DNA from: Pontibacter liquoris
GTDB taxonomy: Bacteria; Bacteroidota; Bacteroidia; Cytophagales; Hymenobacteraceae
Length of the DNA: 64,000 nucleotides
Assembly: GCF_022758235.1 (NCBI RefSeq)
Contig: NZ_JALEBG010000001.1
Coordinates: 2,542,001-2,606,000, forward strand
Reading direction: 5' to 3'
Position numbers and translations under genes: made by a program. Below the pieces are notes generated by a model that saw only the letters and a list, made by a program, of their open reading frames with translations, was not told where the DNA came from and searched no databases. Below are positions 36,075-44,611 of this stretch, one piece after another. Every line of letters starts with the position of its first letter. Within the stretch, counting starts at the first letter, position 1.

Positions 36075-37130
36075 ATGAGTGTAACTTTAAGAAAGAAATC
36101 TCTTGCCAGCGGCAAGTATAGTTATTACCTGGACTACTATATTAATGGGGAAAGAAAGTATGAATTCCTCAAACTCAAGACCCACAAGCGTCCTAAAGAC
36201 GAAACTGAAAAGCAACATAACAAAGACACCACCATGTTGGCAGAGAGCATCCGCTCGAAGCGGGAGCTACAGATCAACAGCTCCGAGCATGGCTTTGAGG
36301 CAGTTCTACAGAAGAGCATTAACTTCCTCTCCTACTACGAGCAGTTCGTGGCCAACTACCCTAAGAAGGACAAACGCCTGGCTTCTGCCTCCCTGCAGTA
36401 CTTTAAGACATTTATAGGTAAAGACTATATCAAGCCTGCTGATGTTACCGAACAGCTCTGCATTGACTTTAAGGAGTACCTCTGCCAGAAACTCAATGGA
36501 GAGACTCCGGTCAATTATTTTTCCAAGTTCAAGAAGATGCTCCGCCAGGCTGTACGCGAGAAAGTACTGACAACCAATCCTGCGGCAGATGTGCTCAACA
36601 GAAGAGGTATAAGCGTGAAAAAAGATATCCTGTCAGTAGAGGAGATCCAGAAGCTGGCAACTGTCACGTGCGGCAATGCCGAGGTAAAGCGTGCCTTTCT
36701 TTTCGCCTGCAACACCGGCCTGCGCTACTGTGACATCAAAGAGCTCAGTTGGGCCAACATCAACGAAAGCATCCTGAAAGTAACCCAGGCCAAGACAGGC
36801 AAACCCGTGATCATGCTGCTGAATAAATCAGCAAAGCGACTCTTAGCACAGCCAGCAGACATAGAGGAGAAAATCTTTACCCTGCCCTCCCATACTGGTA
36901 TTTCGAAATCACTGAAAAGCTGGGCCAAGAGAGCAGGCGTGCAGAAGCATATCACCTTCCACGTAGCGCGCCATTCATTTGCCACCAACCTGATCATATA
37001 CAAAAACGACGTCAATACCGTATCATCTCTTATGGGACATTCATCACTAGTCGAGACACAGAAGTACGTGCGTGTGGTGAAGGCACTAACGGAGCAGGCT
37101 GTGAACAGTCTGCCTGAACTGACATTTTAA
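36075..37130 (+). CDS. tyrosine-type site-specific integrase of the tRNA-Glu island
   Basis: A 351-aa phage/ICE-type integrase of the Bacteroidota class. It has an N-terminal arm domain (MSVTLRKKSLASGKYSYYLDYY, cited at residues 1-20 and on), a SAM-like core-binding domain (about 95-190) and a catalytic domain. The latter has Arg in NTGLRYCDI, Lys in QAKTGKP, His-x-x-Arg in FHVARHSFATN, His in MGHSSLVET and Tyr in QKYVRV. All five catalytic positions are present, so it should be active. Its position immediately downstream of tRNA-Glu fits integration there. Confidence 0.93.
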   Translation: MSVTLRKKSLASGKYSYYLDYYINGERKYEFLKLKTHKRPKDETEKQHNKDTTMLAESIRSKRELQINSSEHGFEAVLQKSINFLSYYEQFVANYPKKDKRLASASLQYFKTFIGKDYIKPADVTEQLCIDFKEYLCQKLNGETPVNYFSKFKKMLRQAVREKVLTTNPAADVLNRRGISVKKDILSVEEIQKLATVTCGNAEVKRAFLFACNTGLRYCDIKELSWANINESILKVTQAKTGKPVIMLLNKSAKRLLAQPADIEEKIFTLPSHTGISKSLKSWAKRAGVQKHITFHVARHSFATNLIIYKNDVNTVSSLMGHSSLVETQKYVRVVKALTEQAVNSLPELTF

Positions 37131-37166
37131 TTATAATTATCATTACCTGAAATCAACTATCAGGAT

Positions 37167-38114
37167 ATGGAAATCAGCAAAGCACACTTTGTTTCCTATT
37201 ACAGAGGTCCATATGATCTAAATAAGCGGGAATCCTTACATCTGCCAAGTCTCGGAAACAGAGAAAGTGAGAATGAAAAATTCTTTGATCCATTGAAGGT
37301 ATTGCAGCAACAACTTGGTTATGATCCGAGAAGGTTTATCTACGAACTCATTGATGAACTTTATGTGGATACAATGCTCGAGTTTAAAAAATTACGAATA
37401 AAACACTTACCCAGATTGAGAGAAAAGTATCAGTTAGATCCTCAGTTTGAGGATTTCCTGGAGTGGTACATGATACATCGTTATGAGCCATTGATACGGA
37501 GACTCAGGCCAAAGATACTCTGGACAGTAACAACCAGTTTTGAAGACACCATTCCCTACCGAGACACCCTCCCTTACCGGATTGAGGGTAAACTTGATCT
37601 TCCACTTTCTTTTCGGCCTAGTGTTACTATTGTGGATTTACTAGCATATAGTCGTAAAGAAAAAGAAGAAACAGATGAAATAGAACGACAGTTCATTGAT
37701 GGAGTACCTATCCATGTTAAATACATAGAGCAGCATAATGAAGTGCAGGAAACGCTTCATTGGTTAGGTACTGAAGCCCAATTACGTACATTGTACCACA
37801 CCATGGAGGGGAAACAGGTGAAGTGCAGTTTTGAAGTCTTTGCTGGTGTATTAGGCATGGGAGAATATGCAGGACCAGTAACATGGACAGGAGGAGTCAG
37901 GGAATTGATTATTTTAATCAAATTTCTACGAAGTAAAATATTCATAGAAATTTTCAAAGAATTCCCCTTGACGCTAGTTCAGAGCCTGTTTATTCGAAAA
38001 ACAGGTAATATTTTTAGCTATAATAGCTTAAAAACTACCAGTAACGATGTTGGGTTAGATTCCCTCACTGCGCCGCTTAAGGATCTGATTAATAAGATTT
38101 CAGAAAATTTATAA
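37167..38114 (+). CDS. hypothetical island protein
   Basis: A 315-aa soluble protein, not recognised. The N-terminal third is charged and helical (PLKVLQQQLGYDPRRFIYELIDELY). The C-terminal half has two short similar segments, ETLHWLGTEAQLRTLYHTM and GPVTWTGGVRELIILIKFL, each with W-x-G followed by a leucine-rich helix. This recalls the layout of RteC-type regulators of Bacteroides conjugative elements, but only weakly. It lies 36 nt after the integrase on the same strand, so may be co-expressed and regulatory. AT-richer than the integrase. Confidence 0.5.
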   Translation: MEISKAHFVSYYRGPYDLNKRESLHLPSLGNRESENEKFFDPLKVLQQQLGYDPRRFIYELIDELYVDTMLEFKKLRIKHLPRLREKYQLDPQFEDFLEWYMIHRYEPLIRRLRPKILWTVTTSFEDTIPYRDTLPYRIEGKLDLPLSFRPSVTIVDLLAYSRKEKEETDEIERQFIDGVPIHVKYIEQHNEVQETLHWLGTEAQLRTLYHTMEGKQVKCSFEVFAGVLGMGEYAGPVTWTGGVRELIILIKFLRSKIFIEIFKEFPLTLVQSLFIRKTGNIFSYNSLKTTSNDVGLDSLTAPLKDLINKISENL

Positions 38115-38231
38115 TACTTTCCTTAACCTGATTACTTTACCTTTACCTGCCTCATTTACCATTAATTGGTAAAGCACTTCGCTTGGTATTCTTCCTCAAC
38201 TTTGCGTCAGAACAAAAACGTGAAGTTGATC

Positions 38232-38537
38232 ATGAATGTACAAATCAAACTGGCAGAGTGCCTTATTAAACTGGAGGCACTCATCACCAAAATTAACCTG
38301 AGCCAGAAGAAGGTTTTTACGCTGCAGGAAGCTGCTGCTTATAGCGGCCTTTCAGAGTCTTTCCTGTACAAGCTCACCTCCAACGGGCTTATACCGCATT
38401 ATAAACCTGAAAAGAAGCGGATATACTTTGACCGCGAGGAACTGGAGGCCTGGCTGTTGCGCAACCCCGTAAGGACAGCAGAATCGATAGAGGCTAATGC
38501 TGCCACCTATGTGACACTGAACAGGAAAAGCGCATAA
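38232..38537 (+). CDS. helix-turn-helix protein, excisionase-like
   Basis: A 101-aa protein with a MerR-like HTH_17 domain at about residues 28-80: FTLQEAAAYSGLSESFLYKLTSNGLIPHY, then KRIYFDREELEAWLLRN. This is the standard excisionase/recombination directionality pattern in Bacteroidota mobile elements. A short coiled helix precedes it. ATG 38232 is chosen because an upstream in-frame TTG (38166) adds unrelated residues. Location between the integrase block and the origin fits a role in excision or in switching replication. Confidence 0.82.
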   Translation: MNVQIKLAECLIKLEALITKINLSQKKVFTLQEAAAYSGLSESFLYKLTSNGLIPHYKPEKKRIYFDREELEAWLLRNPVRTAESIEANAATYVTLNRKSA

Positions 38538-39198
38538 CCATGCCCTGTACCTCAGTGAAAATTACTATGGGGAAAGAGTGCCTAAGGCTCAAAAGCAATA
38601 GCCCCATCCGGCCTCCGTAAGCGGAAGGAGTGCAATAGTGTCTACAAGTATTTACAATTAACCATACACTATGCTGCACCCAACTCTCTACCGGAGGCCA
38701 ATATAACACAAGATAAACGAAGAGTTGCAAATAAACCTTCACAGGCCATTCACAGCTTAAAAAGGGCTGTTCTCCTTATTGTATGCTCAGCAGCTATAGG
38801 GATATACAGCAGCAAACAATACAGGATATAAGGATAGTATTCAGGAAGTTTCTGTCCTGTAGTATAGGACTAATGCATGCACAGGTGTGGTTGATTCAGT
38901 TACAACAACGACAGTACTTCAAGTAAAAAGCAGTTATGGTATAGACGTTCATGCAAAAGTGGTTGTTTGGTATAGACGTCCCTGAAAAAGATGCTTCTAT
39001 TACGCTTTAAGGCCTCTTTTTTCAGCACGTACATCCCATAACTTAACGTACATCCCACAACCAAACGTCCATACCATAACAGGATTTCGACTACAATATT
39101 AAGGCTAAAAGATCAGCCTAAGGTATATCCTTATTCATCAAAATTTTAAAGTGAAAAGATTCGGCTCCAAAGTTGAATGCTGATTACATTCTACAACT
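38538..39198. other. candidate replication origin with iterons
   Basis: A 661-nt non-coding stretch. Three direct copies of a 16-nt core with exact 19-nt period sit at 39027-39042 (ACGTACATCCCATAAC), 39046-39061 (ACGTACATCCCACAAC) and 39065-39080 (ACGTCCATACCATAAC). Two inverted copies lie at 38933-38948 (GTTATGGTATAGACGT) and about 38964-38979 (TGTTTGGTATAGACGT). The inverted copy at 38933 is the reverse complement of the 39065 copy with one mismatch. The block ends about 120 nt before the replication-like gene. This arrangement is typical of iteron-controlled origins; the rest of the spacer shows nothing clear. Confidence 0.7.
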
Positions 39199-40722
39199 AT
39201 GTTTATTACCAGTACCAACAACTGTCCTTCCGACAGGAAAGCTAAACCTTATATCCTGCTGCACATTCCCTCTAAGCTGGCTCTTGAGACAATGCTGCAG
39301 GAAAAGAACAAGAGCAAGTTACTTCATTCCTATGCCTATATCTGCCATACCATCCTGCAAGGCTACTTAAGCAATCTAAAGCTGAAGTCTGCGGTTGAGG
39401 ACCGCCGGGCCTGCAGCAAGTATGTGCCACTAGACAGCCGTATACTGCGCAAGATGCTGACACGCAACAAAGCAACTGCAATTATTAAAGATCTGATCGC
39501 ATGGCGTGTTATAGAACGCAATGATACTTATTCGGTCACCACGGCCACCATATCCGGCAGCTGCAAGGGATACCGGTTTACCGAGGGGTACCGCAACAGC
39601 GACATCAGGTGGATTCAGCTGCAGAACAGGCCCATGTGGAAGAAACTACAACAGCAACGGGAAGAGCAGCAGCTCAGACAGCAGCTTCAGAACTCCACTG
39701 ATCATACTTTAACGTTTCTTCACCAGCAGCTCCATAAGCTTAGAATCAACCTGCCAGCGGCCTTTGAGCAGGTGCTGAAGCAAGAGGGGAATATAGTCCC
39801 TTCTGCAGAAAACACCATCTATCGTATCGGTAGGATGCGGCCTGCAGAAGCTACACCCGGTCAACTTCATACTCCAGATACACCAGTTCTTCCTCATCTG
39901 CTCTTCTCTGATATAACACCTCCTTCCTCTTCCTCCTGTACCCCCTATCTCCCCTCTTATGTGGTCTCTTTTTCAAACTTTATGAGGCTGGGAAGGCTGA
40001 GTAAATTCTACCGGTCCAGTACAGGCCAGGAACCATGGGAGTTTAAGGTAGACAGGAAAACGGGGCGCCTTTTTACCAATCTGACGAATCTCCCACGTAC
40101 ATTCCGAAAGCACCTGTACCTGGAAAGCCACGAGAGGATGGTGGTAGTGGATATAGGAGAATGCCAGCCGTTCATGTTCTCTATTATGCTGATGAAACGT
40201 GCCAGGGAGATATGGGGAGAGATCGTGCCGGAAGACGTACAGAAATACATCCAGCTGACAGGGAGCAGAAACTTCTACAGGTATATCATGGATAAGTGTG
40301 GCGTAGCAGCTGAGCAGCGTGATGTCTTTAAGCAGCAGGTATTCGGCAGTATCTTCTATTGCTCTAAATGGATAGCAGAATCGGAAGGGAATAAGCCAGG
40401 ATCCATATTTATTTCCAGCTTTCCTAACGTATACCGCATTTTGAACGAGAGCAAAGGCAATGGCGGTACAAATGAACTACCTGTCCGGCTCATGCGACTG
40501 GAGAGTGAGATTATCCTCCATGATGTATGCGCCAGGACCGCGCAAAACGTGAATGACAGCTTCTTTGTGGCCACCATACACGACGGCATCGTGACTACTG
40601 CCAGCCGAGCTCAGCAGGTAAAGCTGATGATCGAGGAGGCATGCCGCAGGCGGCTGGGCCATATTCCGACCGTCAAGCCAGAGCCATTCAATTATATGGA
40701 AGATGAATTGATAAGCGCATGA
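39199..40722 (+). CDS. replication-type protein with family A DNA polymerase-like core
   Basis: A 507-aa protein. Residues ~75-130 look like a winged helix (LRKMLTRNKATAIIKDLIAW, then KGYRF). After a Gln-rich and Pro/Ser-rich linker, residues 288-465 carry family A polymerase motifs in the right order. These are TGRLFTNLTNLP (288-299, cf. TGRLSSxxPNLQNIP), motif A VVVDIGECQ (D318), motif B R374-x3-K378-x3-F382-G383, with the spacing of E. coli Pol I R754/K758/F762/G763, and motif C TIHDGI (H461 D462). No 3'-5' exonuclease or 5' nuclease domain is present. It follows an iteron block, so it may be an initiator-polymerase. Assignment is by motif only. Confidence 0.65.
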   Translation: MFITSTNNCPSDRKAKPYILLHIPSKLALETMLQEKNKSKLLHSYAYICHTILQGYLSNLKLKSAVEDRRACSKYVPLDSRILRKMLTRNKATAIIKDLIAWRVIERNDTYSVTTATISGSCKGYRFTEGYRNSDIRWIQLQNRPMWKKLQQQREEQQLRQQLQNSTDHTLTFLHQQLHKLRINLPAAFEQVLKQEGNIVPSAENTIYRIGRMRPAEATPGQLHTPDTPVLPHLLFSDITPPSSSSCTPYLPSYVVSFSNFMRLGRLSKFYRSSTGQEPWEFKVDRKTGRLFTNLTNLPRTFRKHLYLESHERMVVVDIGECQPFMFSIMLMKRAREIWGEIVPEDVQKYIQLTGSRNFYRYIMDKCGVAAEQRDVFKQQVFGSIFYCSKWIAESEGNKPGSIFISSFPNVYRILNESKGNGGTNELPVRLMRLESEIILHDVCARTAQNVNDSFFVATIHDGIVTTASRAQQVKLMIEEACRRRLGHIPTVKPEPFNYMEDELISA

Positions 40723-41202
40723 AAGGGACCGTATCGCTGGTAACGTCTTACAGATTCATAATACGGGCAAGAGGCGGTTGCCTACTATGCAGGGGTTCTC
40801 CTGTTAATTCAGTTCCTTTCAAAATACAACTCCTGCTTTGAGGTTAGTGTCAAAAGAAGATCCAGTCAAACCAGCAGGTTCATGCTGAACTGTTTCAAAC
40901 AAGAGGGGTACATTCCTTAAAGATTTGCTCCCTGATCTGCTTTCCGCAAAATGTGCGATACCTCTGCTAGTTATTACTACTAAGCAATTAAAGCGTAGTC
41001 ATTCCACATCCAAGCATGTACAGTTTTAAATATTTAGCCCAAACTTTCAGAGTCCCTTCCGAGCTTACCTTAAGGCTGTAGAGCGCATAAGAGCTTGTAC
41101 AGGAGCTTGTACAGGCTCGCCCGCCCCGCTATGAGAGATCAACAATGGCTTCACAAGATGTATCACCTACCGAGCTATAATCCTTAAAGCTGCCGCTCTC
41201 TC
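40723..41202. other. intergenic region between the replication gene and the distal end of the cassette array
   Basis: A 480-nt stretch with no credible gene. It contains a perfect tandem 12-mer GAGCTTGTACAG at 41091-41102 and 41103-41114; its GTACAG half recurs in the last attC (TAGTACAGGCT), so this may be a decayed cassette end. Confidence 0.5.
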
Positions 41203-41268
41203 CTTTAACGGATTAGTACAGGCTGTGAATGAGGCAAAGCCGAATATGGAGCCTGTGCCTTGCTGGGC
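41203..41268 (-). repeat. attC-like site of cassette 23 (array end)
   Basis: Plus-strand ends ctttaac and gctgggc; inner arms ACAGGCT/AGCCTGT. R'' (GCCCAGC) differs by one base from the cassette start (TTGGGC core). Last site of the array. Confidence 0.75.
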
Positions 41269-41273
41269 GATGC

Positions 41274-41963
41274 TTACTCTATTCTTACGCTCAAGGTATC
41301 TTGGTAAGGGAAGTAGAAGCTGGGAAGGTGCTCTACCTCGCAATCACTGTATTTGTAATCCCCAGCTCGTAGTCCTGTTCTGTTGCAGAGAACTTTGGTT
41401 ATTTTGTAGTTCCGCTCTGGCAGCACCTGCACGTACCGTGTTGTGCTGACTGCCTGATGCTGGCGCACGGTGTCCCACAGGACGTCCCCCCCTAGCCAGT
41501 TTCCCTCTGAGTCAGCGGTGCTAAAATCTATCTGGAGGTAGTTCTTGTTACGCTTGGATGTCTCAATCTCAATCTTCAACACTTGGTAGGGAATAGTTGT
41601 CAGATTGACGATATTGGCCTTGCCCTCCTTCAATCCGACTCCCTCATAGCCCCTGTGAAAGGAGGTGTACTCTTCGGTCCTGCCGACGCCCACTTTGTAG
41701 TACTTGCCCTTCCTCGTCTTGAAACCCACTTCATATTGGCCACCATTGGTCGTCAGGGTCGATGTCAGGGAGTCGCACATAGAGCTTTTAGAGAGTCCGC
41801 TGGAACACTCGCACACCTCGATCGGGACGCCAACCACCCCTTTCCCCGTGATTTGGTTTGTCAGGATGCCCTTTGAGGTGGTCAGTTCGCCATCACTGTC
41901 CAGGCTGCAGGAGACCAACCCGGCAGTAATAACAATCAAAATCAAACCAATAGAGTATCTCAT
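41274..41963 (-). CDS. cassette 23: lipoprotein of unknown function
   Basis: A 229-aa lipoprotein: signal peptide MRYSIGLILIVITAGLVSC with lipobox LVSC. The mature N-terminal half (GILTNQITGKGVVGVPIEVCE, then TNGGQYEVGF) resembles a carboxypeptidase-regulatory/Ig-like beta-sandwich. The C-terminal part is beta-rich with several Cys (VLCNRTG, YSDCEVEH). Not a named family. Most distant cassette from the integrase; its end heptamers show one mismatch. Confidence 0.68.
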   Translation of the reverse strand: MRYSIGLILIVITAGLVSCSLDSDGELTTSKGILTNQITGKGVVGVPIEVCECSSGLSKSSMCDSLTSTLTTNGGQYEVGFKTRKGKYYKVGVGRTEEYTSFHRGYEGVGLKEGKANIVNLTTIPYQVLKIEIETSKRNKNYLQIDFSTADSEGNWLGGDVLWDTVRQHQAVSTTRYVQVLPERNYKITKVLCNRTGLRAGDYKYSDCEVEHLPSFYFPYQDTLSVRIE

Positions 41964-41977
41964 ATTTTTATGTTATT

Positions 41978-42045
41978 GCCCAACGGATTGATATAAGCGG
42001 CTTGCGAGGCTTTAGCCGAAGTAAGAAGTATATACATGGTTGTGC
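41978..42045 (-). repeat. attC-like site of cassette 22
   Basis: Ends gcccaac and gttgtgc on the plus strand; central GCGAGGCTTTAGCCGAAG. R'' versus cassette start shows two mismatches, the worst match in the array. Confidence 0.8.
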
Positions 42046-42056
42046 TAAGTGTTATT

Positions 42057-42401
42057 TCATTTAATCTCAACGGTTATATCCTTGATTATTTCCTCCCAAT
42101 TATCTGAATTGCTTACTTGTCCTTCAAAATCAACAACTATAACATCTGCCCATCCTACCTTTTCAGGATTATTTATGAAATGAGATTCTTCTAAACTAAA
42201 CCATTCATTCTTACCGTCCCAAACAAAGCGGTAGCAGTGTTTGGTCTTGTAGTTGATCCAAACCCAATACCTTGACTCAAAAGATTCTGGATGATGCTCC
42301 TCCTGGGTCACTTCATACCCCTTATTTGTTAGTATAACGTCAATCTCAGTCTTGCACTGTTTACCGAATTGGTTAATTTGTTGAAGCTTGCTTTTTATCA
42401 T
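42057..42401 (-). CDS. cassette 22: hypothetical cytosolic protein
   Basis: A 114-aa protein, not recognised. The N-terminal helix (IKSKLQQINQFGKQCKTEIDVIL) is followed by an aromatic-rich beta region (RYWVWINYKTKHCYRFVWDGKNEW shown at about residues 44-67) and an acidic end. It has no signal peptide. The gene starts 11 nt inside the cassette from the preceding attC and ends 12 nt before its own site, the compact layout expected of a cassette. Confidence 0.6.
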   Translation of the reverse strand: MIKSKLQQINQFGKQCKTEIDVILTNKGYEVTQEEHHPESFESRYWVWINYKTKHCYRFVWDGKNEWFSLEESHFINNPEKVGWADVIVVDFEGQVSNSDNWEEIIKDITVEIK

Positions 42402-42411
42402 TTCACATTAA

Positions 42412-42465
42412 GCCTAACGTGTTTAGCTATGAGGTGGCGCAGCTACCTTATAGGTTTTGTTGTGC
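42412..42465 (-). repeat. attC-like site of cassette 21
   Basis: Ends gcctaac and gttgtgc; arms CTATGAGGT/ACCTTATAG around GGCGCAGC. One mismatch between cassette ends. Confidence 0.8.
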
Positions 42466-42470
42466 TTCGT

Positions 42471-43370
42471 TTATTTTTCCAGCCTTTTTATATGATAACC
42501 TATTGCTGTACCTATACCTAAGCTTACTTCATTAAAAGAATTGAGCTTGTAGAACTTCGTGAAAAAAAGAATGCCTTTATAACCACCTTGAACAGAAGCC
42601 TGATATTCTATATTGTCCTTATACAACGATACCTTTCCAACGACTGTAGGGTAAAGAGGCTGGCCTAAAGTGGTCCCAAAGCCAATCAAAACCCCTGGTG
42701 AAGTTTTTGTGCCAACTACTTCAATATTATCAAAATTCAAGTGGGTATATCCTGCAATCAGCTTGAGGTCCCTAAAGTTATAGTCTGTCTCAAAAGAGTA
42801 GGCGTTGGAGTTAAATTCTTTATTGAAGTTGACCTGGCGATAGTTCCATTTAAAATCCATGTCAAAGTCACAGGTAGAAATGAAATGGCTTAACTCAATG
42901 TGCCCGTTCTGAAGTTCGTTTTGAGTTAAGTTGGTCTGGTAACTATAAGAACCTTTGATTACACCACCAAAAAATAGATAAGGTGTTGCTACTTCAATTT
43001 GTCCGCCTAACGGGGTGTTGATTAACCCACTACTGGCATACGCCTTTATCTTATTCGCGTCAAAGAAGTCTTTGTTGCAATCCCACTTGGTTTCAACAAC
43101 TATATGCCTTTGTCCCTTCAATGTGTACTCTTTTGTTTTCATGCCAATGAAGGAGAAAACAAGAGTAGAGTTAGGGTCTGTTACGTTAATCGAAAACGTG
43201 CCGTCAATGTCAGTCGTAGTTCCGTTACTTGTGCCTTTCTCAATTATACTAACACCTGGGATAGGTGATTCATCAACTTTGGCAACGACTACCCCTGTTA
43301 TAGTCACTTGACTCCAAGCAGTAAGGGAGCTTAGAAGCAGGCTAAGTATGAAAATCAGTCGCTTTGTCAA
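42471..43370 (-). CDS. cassette 21: exported protein with carboxypeptidase-D regulatory-like domain
   Basis: About 299 aa if translation starts at TTG 43370 (TKRLIFILSLLLSSLTAWSQ signal peptide). The only upstream in-frame ATG, 43421, lies inside the neighbouring attC and is rejected. After the signal comes a CarboxypepD_reg-like beta-sandwich (VTITGVVVAKVDESPIPGVS, then TDIDGTFSINV, about residues 20-100), common in Bacteroidota outer-membrane proteins. The rest is a beta-rich region with alternating aromatic strands (SYQTNLTQNELQNG, YNFRDLKLIAGYTHL) that could be a small outer-membrane barrel. Function unknown; largest single-gene cassette. Confidence 0.65.
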   Translation of the reverse strand: MTKRLIFILSLLLSSLTAWSQVTITGVVVAKVDESPIPGVSIIEKGTSNGTTTDIDGTFSINVTDPNSTLVFSFIGMKTKEYTLKGQRHIVVETKWDCNKDFFDANKIKAYASSGLINTPLGGQIEVATPYLFFGGVIKGSYSYQTNLTQNELQNGHIELSHFISTCDFDMDFKWNYRQVNFNKEFNSNAYSFETDYNFRDLKLIAGYTHLNFDNIEVVGTKTSPGVLIGFGTTLGQPLYPTVVGKVSLYKDNIEYQASVQGGYKGILFFTKFYKLNSFNEVSLGIGTAIGYHIKRLEK

Positions 43371-43392
43371 GATTTTACCTTTATTTAATGCT

Positions 43393-43458
43393 GCCCAACG
43401 TTTAGTACATAAAACGAGCAAGGTTTAACTGAAGCTTGGTTTATGTGCAGGGTTATGC
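43393..43458 (-). repeat. attC-like site of cassette 20
   Basis: Ends gcccaac and gttatgc; arms AGTACATAAA/TTTATGTGC-type with central GAGCAAGGTTTAACTGAAGC. One mismatch between cassette ends. Confidence 0.8.
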
Positions 43459-43490
43459 ATTGTTATTCTTCAGTTAGTTTCTACTTTAAC

Positions 43491-43919
43491 TTATAGAATA
43501 GCTCCCACAAATTTTATGGAGGCTATTAAAACAGCGAAAGAGGTCAAGAACATCAGTATTGACAAGATGAAATTCAGAATCCTTTGCTTTCTCGAAATCT
43601 GCTTGTAAGTCCTTTCTAACTCATTTAGGTTAACAAGTTTAGATAAAGGCTTCTTCAATAGCACGTAAAACGTTAGGATATATACCACTACCCAAAGAGT
43701 ACCCCACACAGGAGAATTTCCTTCAAGAAGCAAGAATATAAAAATCGGTATTGCTGATGTTGATACAGAAATTTGAGAAATGAGAACGTTGATTAAGCCT
43801 TTATGAGCATACTTCCTTTGCCACTGACCGACAACCTGGCCACAATAATGAATGAAGACCCAATTCCACACAAACCTGTCTATAAAAGAAGCTCTTGTCG
43901 ATTTTATAAGTGTTCTCAA
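43491..43919 (-). CDS. cassette 20: integral membrane protein
   Basis: A 142-aa protein with three likely membrane helices: about residues 44-63 (LISQISVSTSAIPIFIFLLL), 70-88 (PVWGTLWVVVYILTFYVLL) and 115-140 (LNFILSILMFLTSFAVLIAS). The N-terminal ~40 residues are basic and aromatic, probably cytoplasmic. No family recognised. Coding confidence comes from the cassette layout and the clean hydrophobic pattern. Confidence 0.6.
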   Translation of the reverse strand: MRTLIKSTRASFIDRFVWNWVFIHYCGQVVGQWQRKYAHKGLINVLISQISVSTSAIPIFIFLLLEGNSPVWGTLWVVVYILTFYVLLKKPLSKLVNLNELERTYKQISRKQRILNFILSILMFLTSFAVLIASIKFVGAIL

Positions 43920-43944
43920 ATTTTCTTTTTTTAATTCAAATACT

Positions 43945-44010
43945 GCCTAACGTTTAGTACATGAGGTGAGCAAGGCGTAGCTGAAGCTTGGCTTTTGTAC
44001 ATTGTTAGCA
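43945..44010 (-). repeat. attC-like site of cassette 19
   Basis: Ends gcctaac and gttagca; arms AGTACATGAG-type; centre GCAAGGCGTAGCTGAAGC. Cassette 19 ends are perfectly complementary. Confidence 0.85.
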
Positions 44011-44018
44011 GCTCTAAT

Positions 44019-44540
44019 TTAAAAAGACTGGTTAATCAAGAAGAGTAACAGGAGAAAACCTCCAATACTTGTTAAGATTTTGAGCCATTTTGGAAAGTAT
44101 TTAACTTTAATATTCTGGTCTGCCTCAACCACAGAAGCAATTGCTTTTGTTAGCTCATAATAATTCTCAAATTCCTTTGCTCCAAGCGTTATCTGCTTAC
44201 CTCCACTAAACTGCAATAAGATTCCATGGCTTCCGAACAGGTAATCCGCTCTTCTTACTTCTTTGAATGGATAACGTTGCTCTATAAGTCCGAAAAACCG
44301 GCTGACAACAATCTTATCATTGGTTATACTGACCACTTTATGTTGCTGAAGTATTATGTATAGAAACCCAGTCGGAAACCAAGTATAGAGTAGGAAGAAA
44401 ACTACCAATTCATACTGAAAGAAGTTTTCTTTATTCGTGTCAATGATAACATAGCTAATAAAGTAAAGGACTGTAATGGGTATCAATAAAAGAAAGTACA
44501 GAAAAAGGACTTTTTTAGAGTATCTAGATTTAATTATCAT
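44019..44540 (-). CDS. cassette 19: membrane protein with PH-like domain
   Basis: A 173-aa protein with two N-terminal membrane helices (about residues 9-31 and 42-62). A cytosolic beta-rich part (HKVVSITNDKIVVSRFFGLIE, then FGSHGILLQFSGGKQITLG, about 66-125) is reminiscent of bacterial PH-like/DUF304-type domains. A C-terminal helix (LTSIGGFLLLLFLI) ends the protein. The pattern fits membrane-anchored proteins of unknown role. Cassette 5 encodes a protein of similar general build. Confidence 0.6.
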   Translation of the reverse strand: MIIKSRYSKKVLFLYFLLLIPITVLYFISYVIIDTNKENFFQYELVVFFLLYTWFPTGFLYIILQQHKVVSITNDKIVVSRFFGLIEQRYPFKEVRRADYLFGSHGILLQFSGGKQITLGAKEFENYYELTKAIASVVEADQNIKVKYFPKWLKILTSIGGFLLLLFLINQSF

Positions 44541-44557
44541 CTATTATTACTTATTAC

Positions 44558-44611
44558 TGCTAACGGACTTGGCTTTGCGGTGGCACAGCTATCGTGAAGG
44601 TGTGGTTACCA
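44558..44611 (-). repeat. attC-like site of cassette 18
   Basis: Ends tgctaac and gttacca; 54 bp; centre GCGGTGGCACAGCTATCGTG. The stop codon of the cassette 18 gene overlaps its R'' heptamer. Ends perfectly complementary. Confidence 0.85.

Noticed and set aside
42471..43421. ATG 43421 as start of the cassette 21 gene
   Set aside because: It lies within the upstream attC and adds residues before a clear signal peptide; TTG 43370 is preferred.
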